In this document: in pieces, positions 50,101-57,385 of the stretch | How positions within the stretch are numbered: position 1 is the stretch's first letter | Layout: each line of letters opens with the position of its first letter | From: Burhinus oedicnemus | Taxonomy: Eukaryota > Chordata > Aves > Charadriiformes > Burhinidae | NCBI GenBank assembly: GCA_008921705.1 | Contig: VFFE01007645.1 | Coordinates: 1,170,187 to 1,234,186 of the forward strand | Direction: 5' to 3' | Length of the DNA stretch: 64,000 nucleotides | The notes under the pieces: model-generated | Seen by the model: only the letters and a program-made list of their open reading frames with translations | Told to the model about the DNA's origin: nothing | Database searches by the model: none | Program-made: the position numbers and the translations under genes

Positions 50101-53100
50101 TAACATGCTCAATTAAAATGCTAACCAGTTCCTTTTCTGTTTGGCTGTTTTACATGCACGGTCCAGCTCACCACAACACTGTTTTTCAGAATGGTTGAAC
50201 ACAGATTAAAAACATGTAGGAAACAGCCTGTGTCGGTGCTATCTTAACCTTGTAGCAATTTGCTTTGGAAATTAAAGGAATCGATATGAATTAACCGGCT
50301 TACGAGCTAACAACAAAGGGAAAACGAGCGACAAGCGGAGAAGACCCCGCGGCTGGTTGGGACTGAAGGAGCGGGCAGATCTCCGGCACTCGGCTGACGG
50401 CAGAGCGATGCTCGGGCAGAAGCTTCTCGAGGCCGAGTGCCCAGTTTGAGCCACCACAGGAGGCTCCACCACGCGGGAACCGATGAGCAGCCCCTCCGAG
50501 AGGCCACGCTGCAGCTCCTCCAGCTTTCCACCCAAGACGTCAGGCACTTTTGAAAGCCGTGGACGTAAAATCTGAAGATCCTTATTAATAAGTAAGAGCC
50601 TGAGCAAAACACTCAATTTACCCCTCTGGACATTAAGTTTCAAAGAAGTTTATCTATAAAGTACCAGCAGAAGGAGGTGACAGAGGAAGAGGAGACCGGG
50701 TGAGAAGTCTGCATCCTTGGCCATCACTATGCCCCGTGCATGGGAGGCGAGGGGGCCCGACTGACCTTCAGACACCACACTGGGGTGGTGGGCTTGGTAG
50801 CTCCTCTACCAAATGAGCCAAACTTTAAACAATAAAGTAAGAAAAAAAAAAAATCCAGGGATTTACGAGGCAATTTTCTCTCCGCACACTTTAATCGTAC
50901 CATAATACGATGAGCCACTTCTGCTAATAACTGTTCTTTCAGATGACTATATAGATGACTCCTCAAGATGCGAGCCTCACTGGGATGCATCCTCTCTCTG
51001 ACTGATGTCTCATCTCATTCCAGATAAGACAACCACCTGGTACAACTCATGCCATTTCATTCTGCCCCATTTTTCCTACCGAGGTACTCGGATGTACTGG
51101 CAGTCAGCACATTTCAGTGTTCTGCACAAGGAGCAGATGTAGCTCCCACTTATCCGAGCACGGAGAGGAGCGGAGCAATGCACTGCACCTCAGAGGCAGC
51201 TCTACAGAACGATGCTCTGTGTTCCCAAATCAAGCAAAAAGGCAACAGAAAGTGACAATAAGTATCGGGCAGGGACACGGATGTACCTCCAGTACTGCAA
51301 AAGTCCAGTAAGATGTTGTCTGCATCTTCTTCTATCAGTTTTCAGACAAGCATACAGCTGAGCAAAGCCTTTTTCCTTTCCTTTTCCTCAAAAGCGATGC
51401 TCACTGGTGACTCAAAACTCAGCCACGTGCTTGCAGTGTATCTGCCCCAGAAAAGGCTGTTTTACAGCTCTCAGTCTGCTGCCGTGGCGCGCAAAGCTGG
51501 GCCGTGACCACCCGTGACCATCCAAAGAGGGGTTTTGTGGTTTAAGCTCCTCACCCAAGGCTCTCCGGGCCAGCGCTGCGGTGGTGTGGGAACATCCCAG
51601 GGATTCAGTTCAGCCTCAGGGACTCCCCAGTGGGGGAGAAGCTGGCTGCTCTGCTCCCTGCTCCTGATGCACGGGCCAAGTTGCTGGCAGACAGAAGATG
51701 AGAGGAGAGCACAGAAGGGGAAATTTTTTTTTTTTTTTTGGTCGGGTGGTTTTTTTGCCTATGCACAGCTGGCAGATTTTCCCTGGGCAATTCCAGAGCA
51801 CCCCTCCAACTTCTCTAACCTTCACCAAGTGTCTGACAGAGCCAGGAAACCACAACGGGGTTTCTGGAGGATGCAGAAGCCCGATGCAGCAGGCAAACAC
51901 CACCTATTGCCCAAGGAGTCAAACACAACACCATAGGCAAGAAGAAAAAAAGGACAAGCTGGCTCCGCAGCACTTCTTCCCTCTTGCTCCGAACGTTGCA
52001 ATTCTTCAACCAAACAAAGTAGAGGGATTCCAGAAGTAGCATTATAAAATTAAGAAGCTCCAAATGAACCGACAGCCTGTCCTTATTACGGCTCGTACGT
52101 TAGCACCCTGCCGCGTCGAGTCTGAGCTCCCACAAAGCTCGCCCAGCCGCTGCAGCCGGCCAGCACGGGCTGTCGTAATTAGAAGCACCAAAACCTCCCG
52201 CTGCTGCAGAAGGTGGGTCGGCACACAGCGGCACGGTGCCAGCGCCGGATGGAGGTGTCATCCGTCGCGATGCTACCCAGGGCCGCCAGCTGGGAACAAC
52301 TCGTGCTATTGCGGTGACTGGACTGCAGCGAGGCGGGGAGAAAGCTAAATATACACCCCTTTAAAAAGCAGCACTCCCCTGCTCTTGTTTAGCACGGTGT
52401 AGCTGCTGAACGGCACAGAAAGCCTCTAACTGGAGGAAGAAAAAGACAACTTGGCACACCATCCTCGAAACATTCCCAACGTGCGACGCACCCGCAGCTG
52501 CTAATACTGCGGCAGTGTCGGAAGGAGATCTGGGACTGCAAGAGGTCGTATCTATCCCAACGCACCCTGCTGCTATCACAGAGACCCAGCGGTGCCGGTC
52601 CGGAGAACACCTACATGAGCAGAGCTCCAGGCTCCGTTCAGGAATCAGGGCATCCAGGCTGAAAAACCCGGTGCAAAACAGGCACAAGCTGGGAGCACAA
52701 AAGGAGCAGAAATTGGTCTTCCGGCCGCTTGCAGGAAGACTAACCTTGCCTCATCCTCCCAATCAATCAATCAATCACCAAAAAGAAATAACAACAACAA
52801 CAAAAAAAACCCTTAACCCTCCTGCTCCTGTTCCTCACAGGTTGGGAGCCCAGCAGGATGCCTCTCCAGGGGGAAGGGCTGCGGATAGAGTTTCTTCATC
52901 CGGGCCCGAAACTCTTGCAGAATTTGAGTATCTCTACTTGACAAAGTTGCATCCAGAAGACTTGGTATTCCACTCCACAGGACATAAAGCAATGGGATAC
53001 TAATTAACAGAACCAGTAACAAAGTCCACCTCTTGCAAAATCCTCTCTGCAGTTCACCATCCTTTTTGGCCAAAGGCTGTGACTGCTTTCCTGTAGTGGG

Positions 53101-56100
53101 CTGATGTTGTTTGAGTGCGGATAGGCAGGAGCAGGCAGGTTTTGTCCTTGACTGTCACAAGGCAAGTCCCCTCCACCTCCTCCATCCGCCAGGTTTGAGG
53201 CATTTTTCCCTAATAAGTCCTTATTAAATCACAGCCCTGACCTTTCAGATCCTCACCCACACAAGCACTTCCACGTCCCCAGGAAACCCCACACGAAGCA
53301 TCTTCCCCACCTTCCCCAAGCCAGGACCCAGGGATGATGCTTGACGACCAGTTCAAGGTGGGAGGAGAACCTGAAAGGTCCCAGATTCCCAACATGGTCA
53401 AACATATGGAGGCCCTTCCCTCCCTCTGCCTTGGGAGAGACAGGGTTAAAACCAAACAAACAAAAAGTCACTTTGCTGAAGCTGTTTTCCTGAAATGAAG
53501 AAAAACATAAAAAAACCCAAGCAAAAAAAAAACCAACCCACAACAGAACTGCCACGTTCAGCCGAATTTGCACCATCTCCTCCCCTGGACCTGCAGGATC
53601 ACCCCGGCTGGGAGCACCTTCCTGGTGGCTTGTCCTTGAGCTCCCTCCCACGAAGGCAGAGGTATTCCAGCAATAGGAAAGGTCAGAGGTTGGGGCTTCT
53701 TTCCGTGAGAAAAATCATCCTAGCAAGATAATCGCGTCGCACTCCGAGCGTGCCCCTCCACAACACCCGGAGGCTTTGCCAGCCCTCAAATCATTTCTGT
53801 AATTGTAGGAACCGTGGGAGCTGCTGCCAGCAGCCATTTTAGATCAAAACCAAGAATGGGAAACATGGAATAAATGGATGGGTTTTTTTTCATTTTCCGG
53901 CCAGGCTCACACCTGGGCCTTCCCAGATTCAGCATCTGAGCATCATCGGAGAGTGGGTAACGGACGTATCGGCCAGAGACCGCGCAGGCACGCCAGCTGC
54001 TCTCTTGTCTTTCTATCAAAGACTTTTCGCATGGTGTAGGAAGGCAATAACTCTTCCTAACAGCTATTACAAGAAGATTAAAAGTACAGATAAAGTCACC
54101 ACAAGGCCAAGCAGGGCTACTCGCGAACCCTTTGGCCCACCTCCAGCATTATTTCAGGTCTGGGGAACAGAGCGGAGCCTTCCTGCTCCAAGGCTGGTAT
54201 GGAGCCCTACGAACCCTTCCAGTACTTCTGCTCCGGGCACCTCTTACCATGCTTGAACACATCACCCGGCTGCTCAGAGCCTCGCACACTGTTTTCACAT
54301 CGCTGCCATGTCACCGAACCACACCTCCGTCTTCTACTAGTGACACCCAGTTAAAGCAGCAATACTGGGAGGGACCTCAGAGACCAGTACTCACCAGTTT
54401 GCTGATACCAAAGTACTGGCTCTGGAAATTACGCCTTCCAGACGCTTTGTGAAGACTGGTTTTACAAAGATACGAGCCCCACCGGGTAACGCTGCGGGAC
54501 TGGACCCTAAAAACCGATTTCGGTTCATCTTCTTGCTCCCTGGACGGTACAGGACGTTCTGGTCACTCAGCCCCCTTGGTCTACACAGTCTGCCCCAGCG
54601 TACTGGGGAGGTTTCCCCTACGCTGTATGGCAGACGGTATCTTTTCAGCGTCTTCACAGAGGAGATTATTTGTCACTTAGGCAAAAAAAAAAGAAAATCC
54701 ACCACCCTGGCACTAAACCCCAGCATTTCTGCACGGTGAGTAACCTAGCGTCTCATGTCGCAGGTAAGCCAGTTACGTTTTGATGCAGAAAGGCCGGGGA
54801 AATTGATGGGTAGAAATCGGCATTTCTGTAGCTTCAGAAACTTGGAGGAGTCTGGGGAACAGACACTATTGACTTCCCTGCATCATCTCAACTGTACTTA
54901 TTAAATAAGATCCCACATGTAGTATAAACTCTACCATATGCGTGCAGAAGAACAAAGGCTTTCAGGGCATTTATAAATGAAACCTCCTTTGTGGCTTAAA
55001 AAAAAAAAAAAAAAAGGTATCATGCTAAAACTAAAATATTACAGAGGCTGCAGCTGCACAAACAAATAAACGGTGTTTACCAGCAAAGGTATTTACTTAC
55101 TGACAGTCAAGAAACGTTGGCTTGTAATAAAATGGTGGCATTTTAGATTCATATTTTGCTTTTGCTACATTGTTTCCATTCGAGGCCATAAACTGTAAAA
55201 AGAGAAAACCCAGAAAGAATTAAAAAACGTTAACGGTATTTTCCCTTGTCCTCTTTTGCTTCTACAGAGCAATAAAATGATTGGGATGGGACGTCTGTTC
55301 GATTTCTGAGAGGCTTCCCCAGGGCTGCGCGCAGAAGGGACGCTGTAAAGGCTGTGCCTGCAAGTCAGGGCCCAGAAATTAATATTGATTATTATTGCCA
55401 GGGCTCCCACAGCTTAATACGACACTTGGGGACATGTCCGCGTCCCAGTCACACGTGCAGGATCCCCACTGGTCCCCACGGGAGCAGAAGGCAGCAGGAC
55501 ACAGTGGCATTTCCCACTCCTGGGCATGGGAACGAGCTGGCTCCCAGAGAATCCAGCACAGAAATCAGGCAACCAGGGGGCAAAACCTGGCACTAACTCT
55601 AAGTCTCCGTGTGTTACGGCTCCAGCAAGGTAATAGACTCCGACAGTATGCCCTTTGTTTGGATCACGTCACTTGTTCCGAAAGGATAATTTTATTTTTG
55701 CAAAGCCACGCCAGCAACCTCAGAAAGGAGCTTGAAGTATTAAAAACAAACAAACAAATAAATAAACAAATAAATTCTATCTGCCCTGACAGCCCTCCTT
55801 TCCTTCTGATCTCGTATAAAAATGCCTGGTTGAGAACACTGCAAACAAAACCACGTATTTCCCTATTCATAAGTTTTATTTAATGAAAATCACTTTAAGT
55901 GTAAAAACCCATCCTTTTCCAGGCAGCCGTGCTAAATAAGTTTTGTCTTGTATCAAATGCCAAGCATGTAAGCATAACAAGCAGCTAAGCTTTTTCTTCT
56001 TTTTTTTTTTTTCACTTAAGATTTTTTTTTTTCATTATTTTCATGTGTTTGAGCTTCTCGAGTTTACATATTCAAGCCATTCTCAAAAAAAAAAACCCAA

Positions 56101-56902
56101 AAACTCAGGGAAGGGAAAACCCATGCAACACAAAGGCCTATTTTCCTCATAAAACACATGACTCCGCAAGCTGCGGCTTTTCAGAAAAACCCCAAATCTA
56201 CAACATCCGAGATAAAGATCAATGACTGGGCGGGTTCTTTGTGCCTTTAAAGACACCCAGAGCCAAAGCAGCCGGGTCTCCTGGGTAGGCTTGCCTTTAG
56301 CAACGCCACCCACATCTGGGCAGGTGTGTGGCACAGACAGAATTTATAGTGCCAGGGTTCAGCTCTTCAAGACGTGAGCTAAAGAGTCTTCAAGGCCCCG
56401 TGGAGCAAAGGCAGACATAGCTGAGCTGGGCAGGGGTGGCAGAGCAGAGGTCTAGCCTACCGTCCAGTCTGGGCTAGAGGTAACCTGAGAAACAGGAGAC
56501 AATTCGTTTAAAATTACTGATTTCCTACACACTCTGTTTAACTGGTATTTTTATAGGTGTGGGGGAAACCCTCACGACTTCGTCATGAAATGGCTATTCC
56601 GTTTTTCCCATCAGTATCATGGACCTCATTCCCACCTTCAGGAATGATCTAGACCTGCTTTCTGAAATCACGTGTCGTGTGGCATCGTTAGAGAGGGCTC
56701 TGGTTTACGGCTTTGCTGGTAAAATGCAGCGAGGCAAACTGACTGGTACTTGAGGTCTCCGACGCACGTACCTCCACTTGAGCATCATCCCAGTCATCCA
56801 GACGGACCGACTTCACTTTGCTGACTTGGGGAATGTTGCGATGGATTCCTGAACAATTCAGGCAGATGAAGATCCCTAGGCTGTGGGACGCCCAGTCTGG
56901 GT
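8090..56902 (-). CDS. ADAP1: ADAP1 (centaurin-alpha-1), coding exons 2-11 of 11
   Basis: ADAP1 is an Arf6 GTPase-activating protein that binds PIP3 and inositol tetrakisphosphate. It moves between cytosol and plasma membrane, and in mammals is best known from neurons. Coding segments in transcript order are 56772-56902, 55101-55192, 45301-45383, 19239-19351, 16990-17136, 11992-12075, 9646-9708, 9176-9247, 8524-8752 and 8090-8118. They encode residues 28-374, and the C-terminal numbering matches the 374-residue human protein. Domains are ArfGAP zinc finger (to about 126, with Cys41, Cys44 and catalytic Arg49), PH1 (about 129-230) and PH2 (about 252-356). The PIP3-contact arginines, 149 and 273 in human, are both present at those numbers. 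All phases join. Exon 1, carrying about 27 residues and the first Cys pair, is absent from the window. Confidence 0.97.
8363..8398. repeat. 18-bp tandem duplication
   Basis: gagaagggatctcacaaa is followed immediately by a copy with one change at the last base. Confidence 0.85.
8421..8475. repeat. CCAT-rich tandem repeat
   Basis: Two imperfect copies of aatcccctccatccatcc lie about 30 bp apart, with internal ATCC repeats. Confidence 0.75.
8524..8752 (-). CDS. ADAP1: ADAP1 exon 10, second half of PH2
   Basis: The exon is 229 bp: 76 codons plus one base, residues 290-365. The acceptor is ctcctag and the donor is GCAG|gtgtgt. It starts [18 protein letters not shown] and contains [20 protein letters not shown]. 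It ends with the PH-type C-terminal helix carrying the invariant Trp ([11 protein letters not shown]) and MLPQEYA. Confidence 0.96.
8753..9175 (-). other. ADAP1 intron 9
   Basis: This intron of about 420 bp holds a short ATC/ATT microsatellite (9108-9140) near its 5' end. No gene was seen. Confidence 0.8.
9108..9140. repeat. ATC/ATT microsatellite
   Basis: About six ATC units grade into ATT units. It lies 36 bp downstream of an ADAP1 splice donor on the minus strand. Confidence 0.85.
9176..9247 (-). CDS. ADAP1: ADAP1 exon 9, PH2 phosphoinositide-contact segment
   Basis: The exon is exactly 24 codons (phase 0 at both ends), residues 266-289: [20 protein letters not shown] then KDPL. The acceptor is cttcag and the donor is CTG|gtaag. 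KKRWF holds Arg273, the human PH2 residue whose mutation is known to impair PIP3 binding. Confidence 0.96.
9248..9645 (-). other. ADAP1 intron 8
   Basis: This intron of about 400 bp has moderate GC. No gene or repeat was recognised, and several overlapping open frames in all frames look compositional. Confidence 0.75.
9646..9708 (-). CDS. ADAP1: ADAP1 exon 8, start of PH2
   Basis: The exon is 21 codons (phase 0), residues 245-265: [20 protein letters not shown] then K. The acceptor is gttgctccag and the donor is AAG|gtagga. [11 protein letters not shown] is the first strand and loop of the second PH domain. Confidence 0.96.
10156..10179. repeat. Perfect 24-nt palindrome
   Basis: TTTTAACGCTG, a 2-nt centre CT, then CAGCGTTAAAA. 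The arms are 11 bp with no mismatch. Function unknown. Confidence 0.85.
11761..11794. repeat. Alternating GT/GC/CA tract
   Basis: A strictly alternating purine-pyrimidine run covers about 30 bp and ends in a CA microsatellite and a C-run. It includes the palindrome GTGTGTGCGCGCACACAC. Confidence 0.85.
11992..12075 (-). CDS. ADAP1: ADAP1 exon 7, end of PH1 and linker
   Basis: The exon is exactly 28 codons, residues 217-244: [20 protein letters not shown] then FPGASDAD. The acceptor is cgttattag and the donor is GAT|gtgagt. [14 protein letters not shown] is the C-terminal PH1 helix with its invariant Trp. Confidence 0.96.
12549..12572. repeat. TA dinucleotide microsatellite
   Basis: About ten TA units with a single TG interruption. 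Confidence 0.9.
13358..13710 (-). mobile_element. CR1 LINE fragment (3' part)
   Basis: The plus strand reads catagagtcacag, then gggtgggaagggaccttta, then a long stretch characteristic of the reverse complement of the CR1 3' end (gggatccaccacctctctgg, actgaaaggccacaataagg). The element therefore lies on the minus strand. It is 5'-truncated and too diverged to encode reverse transcriptase here. CR1 is the dominant LINE family of birds. Confidence 0.85.
13921..13980. repeat. 20-bp minisatellite, three perfect copies
   Basis: ctccaggagacggggctgtc occurs three times head to tail with no mismatch, about 210 bp beyond the CR1 fragment. Such identity implies recent expansion or ongoing homogenisation. 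Confidence 0.95.
15615..15690. repeat. TA/CA-rich simple sequence
   Basis: A mixture of tatata, catatg and cacaca motifs with no clear single unit, within ADAP1 intron 6. Confidence 0.7.
16990..17136 (-). CDS. ADAP1: ADAP1 exon 6, core of PH1
   Basis: The exon is exactly 49 codons, residues 168-216. The acceptor is ttttccag and the donor is AAG|gtgaga. It starts [20 protein letters not shown], continues [20 protein letters not shown] and ends IFVYHEDGK. It is nearly identical to mammalian ADAP1. Confidence 0.97.
17137..19238 (-). other. ADAP1 intron 5
   Basis: This intron of about 2.1 kb contains no recognised gene or dispersed repeat. Overlapping chance open frames occur on both strands. 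Confidence 0.75.
19239..19351 (-). CDS. ADAP1: ADAP1 exon 5, start of PH1
   Basis: The exon is 113 bp: two bases completing Gly130, then 37 codons, residues 131-167. The acceptor is ctgctgcag and the donor is GAT|gtgagt. It reads [20 protein letters not shown] then [17 protein letters not shown]. The SRKFVL motif carries Arg149, the known PH1 phosphoinositide-contact residue. Confidence 0.97.
23125..23181. repeat. Polypyrimidine tract
   Basis: C/T-rich on the plus strand, with tttctttctttctctcttcc. Intronic. Confidence 0.75.
26350..26650. promoter_or_regulatory. Candidate intronic enhancer with clustered factor motifs
   Basis: This AT-rich segment of about 300 bp contains the POU octamer ATGCAAAT (26388-26395), TGATTGAC (26582-26589, PBX/MEIS-like), ATCAAAG (26593-26599, TCF/LEF core), CAATTAG (26601-26607) and several ATTAG/ATTGA homeodomain cores. 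Its texture resembles conserved noncoding elements. Conservation could not be tested, so this is inference. Confidence 0.3.
32556..33380 (+). other. Longest open frame in the window, doubtful
   Basis: An open frame of 274 codons starts at a TTG. The first ATG, in good Kozak context (gccATGG), is at 32865. The frame stays open until TAA at 33378, and that stop overlaps a consensus donor (ACG|GTAAGC). The predicted protein is Pro/Ala-rich with a Lys/Asn-rich patch and no recognisable domain. The opposite strand is also open (33017-33694), which points to GC-rich composition rather than selection for coding. Confidence 0.15.
35761..35785. repeat. Short inverted repeat
   Basis: TTTGTCCC and GGGACAAA are separated by 9 bp. 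The 8-bp arms are perfect. No function is evident. Confidence 0.6.
35910..35931. repeat. A-rich run
   Basis: Two A runs separated by one G, after a G run. Intronic simple sequence. Confidence 0.8.
37209..37225. repeat. Poly-A run
   Basis: A run of about 15 A in ADAP1 intron 4, with further A-rich sequence after it. Confidence 0.8.
40129..40396 (-). mobile_element. CR1 LINE fragment (3' end)
   Basis: The plus strand begins agaatcgtagaatcacagaa, the reverse complement of the CR1 terminal octamer-like repeats. It then reads gggttggaagggacctttaa and continues to gcatttcatcttgtcc. Only about 270 bp of the 3' end are present. The intact terminal repeats suggest a genuine insertion end at 40129. 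Confidence 0.92.
43139..43238 (+). mobile_element. CR1 LINE 3' terminal fragment
   Basis: The fragment reads agacacggtttagtggtgga, ttaggttaatggttggtctc, then ccaacctaaacgattctacg and attctgtga, the classic CR1 3' terminus in plus orientation. Related sequence may extend upstream, but I could not delimit it. Confidence 0.9.
45301..45383 (-). CDS. ADAP1: ADAP1 exon 4, end of ArfGAP domain
   Basis: The exon is 83 bp: one base completing Gln102, 27 codons (residues 103-129), then one base of Gly130. The acceptor is tttttttcag and the donor is GCAG|gtagtg. It reads [20 protein letters not shown] then [20 protein letters not shown] is the ADAP-type helix closing the ArfGAP fold. Confidence 0.97.
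46690..46800. promoter_or_regulatory. Candidate intronic regulatory segment
   Basis: This segment contains a POU octamer ATGCAAAT (46727-46734), a homeodomain-type CAATTA (46711-46716) and a TEAD-type CATTCCA (46759-46765). These were found by eye only. No conservation data are available. Confidence 0.22.
48919..48988. repeat. A-rich low-complexity stretch
   Basis: A runs broken by single C or G bases. Possibly the decayed poly-A tail of a retroposed sequence, but no element was recognised beside it. Confidence 0.75.
51724..51739. repeat. Poly-T run
   Basis: An uninterrupted T run of about 16 bases within ADAP1 intron 3. Confidence 0.85.
52758..52812. repeat. AATC and CAA short repeats
   Basis: Four AATC units are followed shortly by AAC units and an A run, directly beside the transmembrane-segment open frame at 52813-53154. 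Confidence 0.8.
52813..53154 (-). other. Candidate exon: open frame with one transmembrane segment
   Basis: On the minus strand a frame of about 113 codons is open from just after a TGA (53155-53157) to TAA at 52813. It encodes a polar N-terminal part with a Lys/Arg patch ([16 protein letters not shown]). A strong hydrophobic segment follows ([18 protein letters not shown]), then a charged stem-like part with [18 protein letters not shown]. The pattern of basic flank, single membrane span and stem is that of a type II membrane protein such as a Golgi enzyme. The frame meets a possible donor (ACCT|GTGAGG, exon end 52839) near its end. There is no in-frame ATG before the membrane segment, so it would have to be an internal exon. 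I recognise no family. It may be chance. Confidence 0.25.
54998..55015. repeat. Poly-A run
   Basis: About 18 A, some 86 bp beyond the donor of ADAP1 exon 3 on the minus strand (a U-run in the transcript). Confidence 0.85.
55101..55192 (-). CDS. ADAP1: ADAP1 exon 3, ArfGAP domain
   Basis: The exon is 92 bp: 30 codons (residues 72-101) plus two bases of Gln102. The acceptor is ttttacag and the donor is CA|gtaagt. It reads [20 protein letters not shown] then [10 protein letters not shown], the helical part of the ArfGAP fold. This exon departs most from the human sequence (human has RARFESKVPSFYY), but length and key aromatic residues are kept. Confidence 0.95.
55742..55776. repeat. AAAC/AAAT tetranucleotide repeat
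   Basis: About eight units mixing AAAC and AAAT. Confidence 0.85.
56000..56036. repeat. T-rich tract
   Basis: Two T runs of about 10-12 separated by cacttaaga, in ADAP1 intron 2. Confidence 0.85.
56772..56902 (-). CDS. ADAP1: ADAP1 exon 2, zinc-finger half and catalytic arginine
   Basis: The exon is 131 bp: two bases completing Asp28, then 43 codons, residues 29-71. The acceptor is gctttcag and the donor is GAG|gtacgt. It reads [20 protein letters not shown] then [20 protein letters not shown] and QVE. Cys41 and Cys44 are the second zinc pair, and Arg49 in GIHRNIP is the ArfGAP arginine finger. The first Cys pair must be in exon 1, which is not in this window. Confidence 0.97.
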
Positions 56903-57324
56903 CTGAAAGCAAGCAAGAGAGAGAAAATTGCACTTAACTGGTCTGTCGGCTTCAGCGCAGGAGGACGGACAGACGGGGCAGGACAGGGCACGGCAGGGGA
57001 GCTCCGGAGTCACCAGGTCCGAGTTCCCTGATCTTAAAGCCATCAAATAAACACACAAGCAGGTACAAAGACGTGTTCATTTATTTGGACCAATTACACT
57101 AACTGAACAGATTTGCAATCTCAAGTGCAGCAGTTATTCACGGAACCCCGGCGCACAGACAGCTGCGCGTGCCCGAGACCTCCAAAACTCACTCCACGCT
57201 CCCTCGAAGAGAAGAGGTGAACGTCCGTCTTTCCTCAGCGAATCCCACCCAAGCGCCGGGTGCAACAGAAATTCCACAATTCAAAAAAAACAACTCAGGG
57301 AAACCATTATGCTGCTTCCTTGCC

Positions 57325-57385
57325 TTTTTTTGGGTTTTGGGGTTTTTTTTGGTTTTGGTTTTGTTTTTGTCTTTTTTTTTTTCAC
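57325..57385. repeat. T/G-rich low-complexity stretch
   Basis: Repeated ttttgg and tttttg blocks ending in a T run. On the minus strand this is CCAAAA-type sequence. Confidence 0.8.

Larger units (their letters stand above)
45384..55100 (-). other. ADAP1 intron 3, about 9.7 kb
   Basis: The intron is mostly non-coding. It holds a motif-rich AT segment (46690-46800), A- and T-rich simple sequence (48919-48988, 51724-51739, 52758-52812, 54998-55015) and one open frame with a transmembrane segment (52813-53154). A tRNA-like A-box near 50790-50825 is judged accidental. Confidence 0.75.
55193..56771 (-). other. ADAP1 intron 2
   Basis: This intron of about 1.6 kb contains an AAAC/AAAT repeat (55742-55776), T runs (56000-56036) and an A run (56084-56096). 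No gene was recognised. Confidence 0.75.

Noticed and set aside
50790..50825. tRNA-like A-box (minus strand TGGCTCATTTGGTAGAGGAG)
   Set aside because: It fits the A-box consensus loosely, but no B-box (GGTTCGAnTCC) or cloverleaf pairing follows at the right distance.
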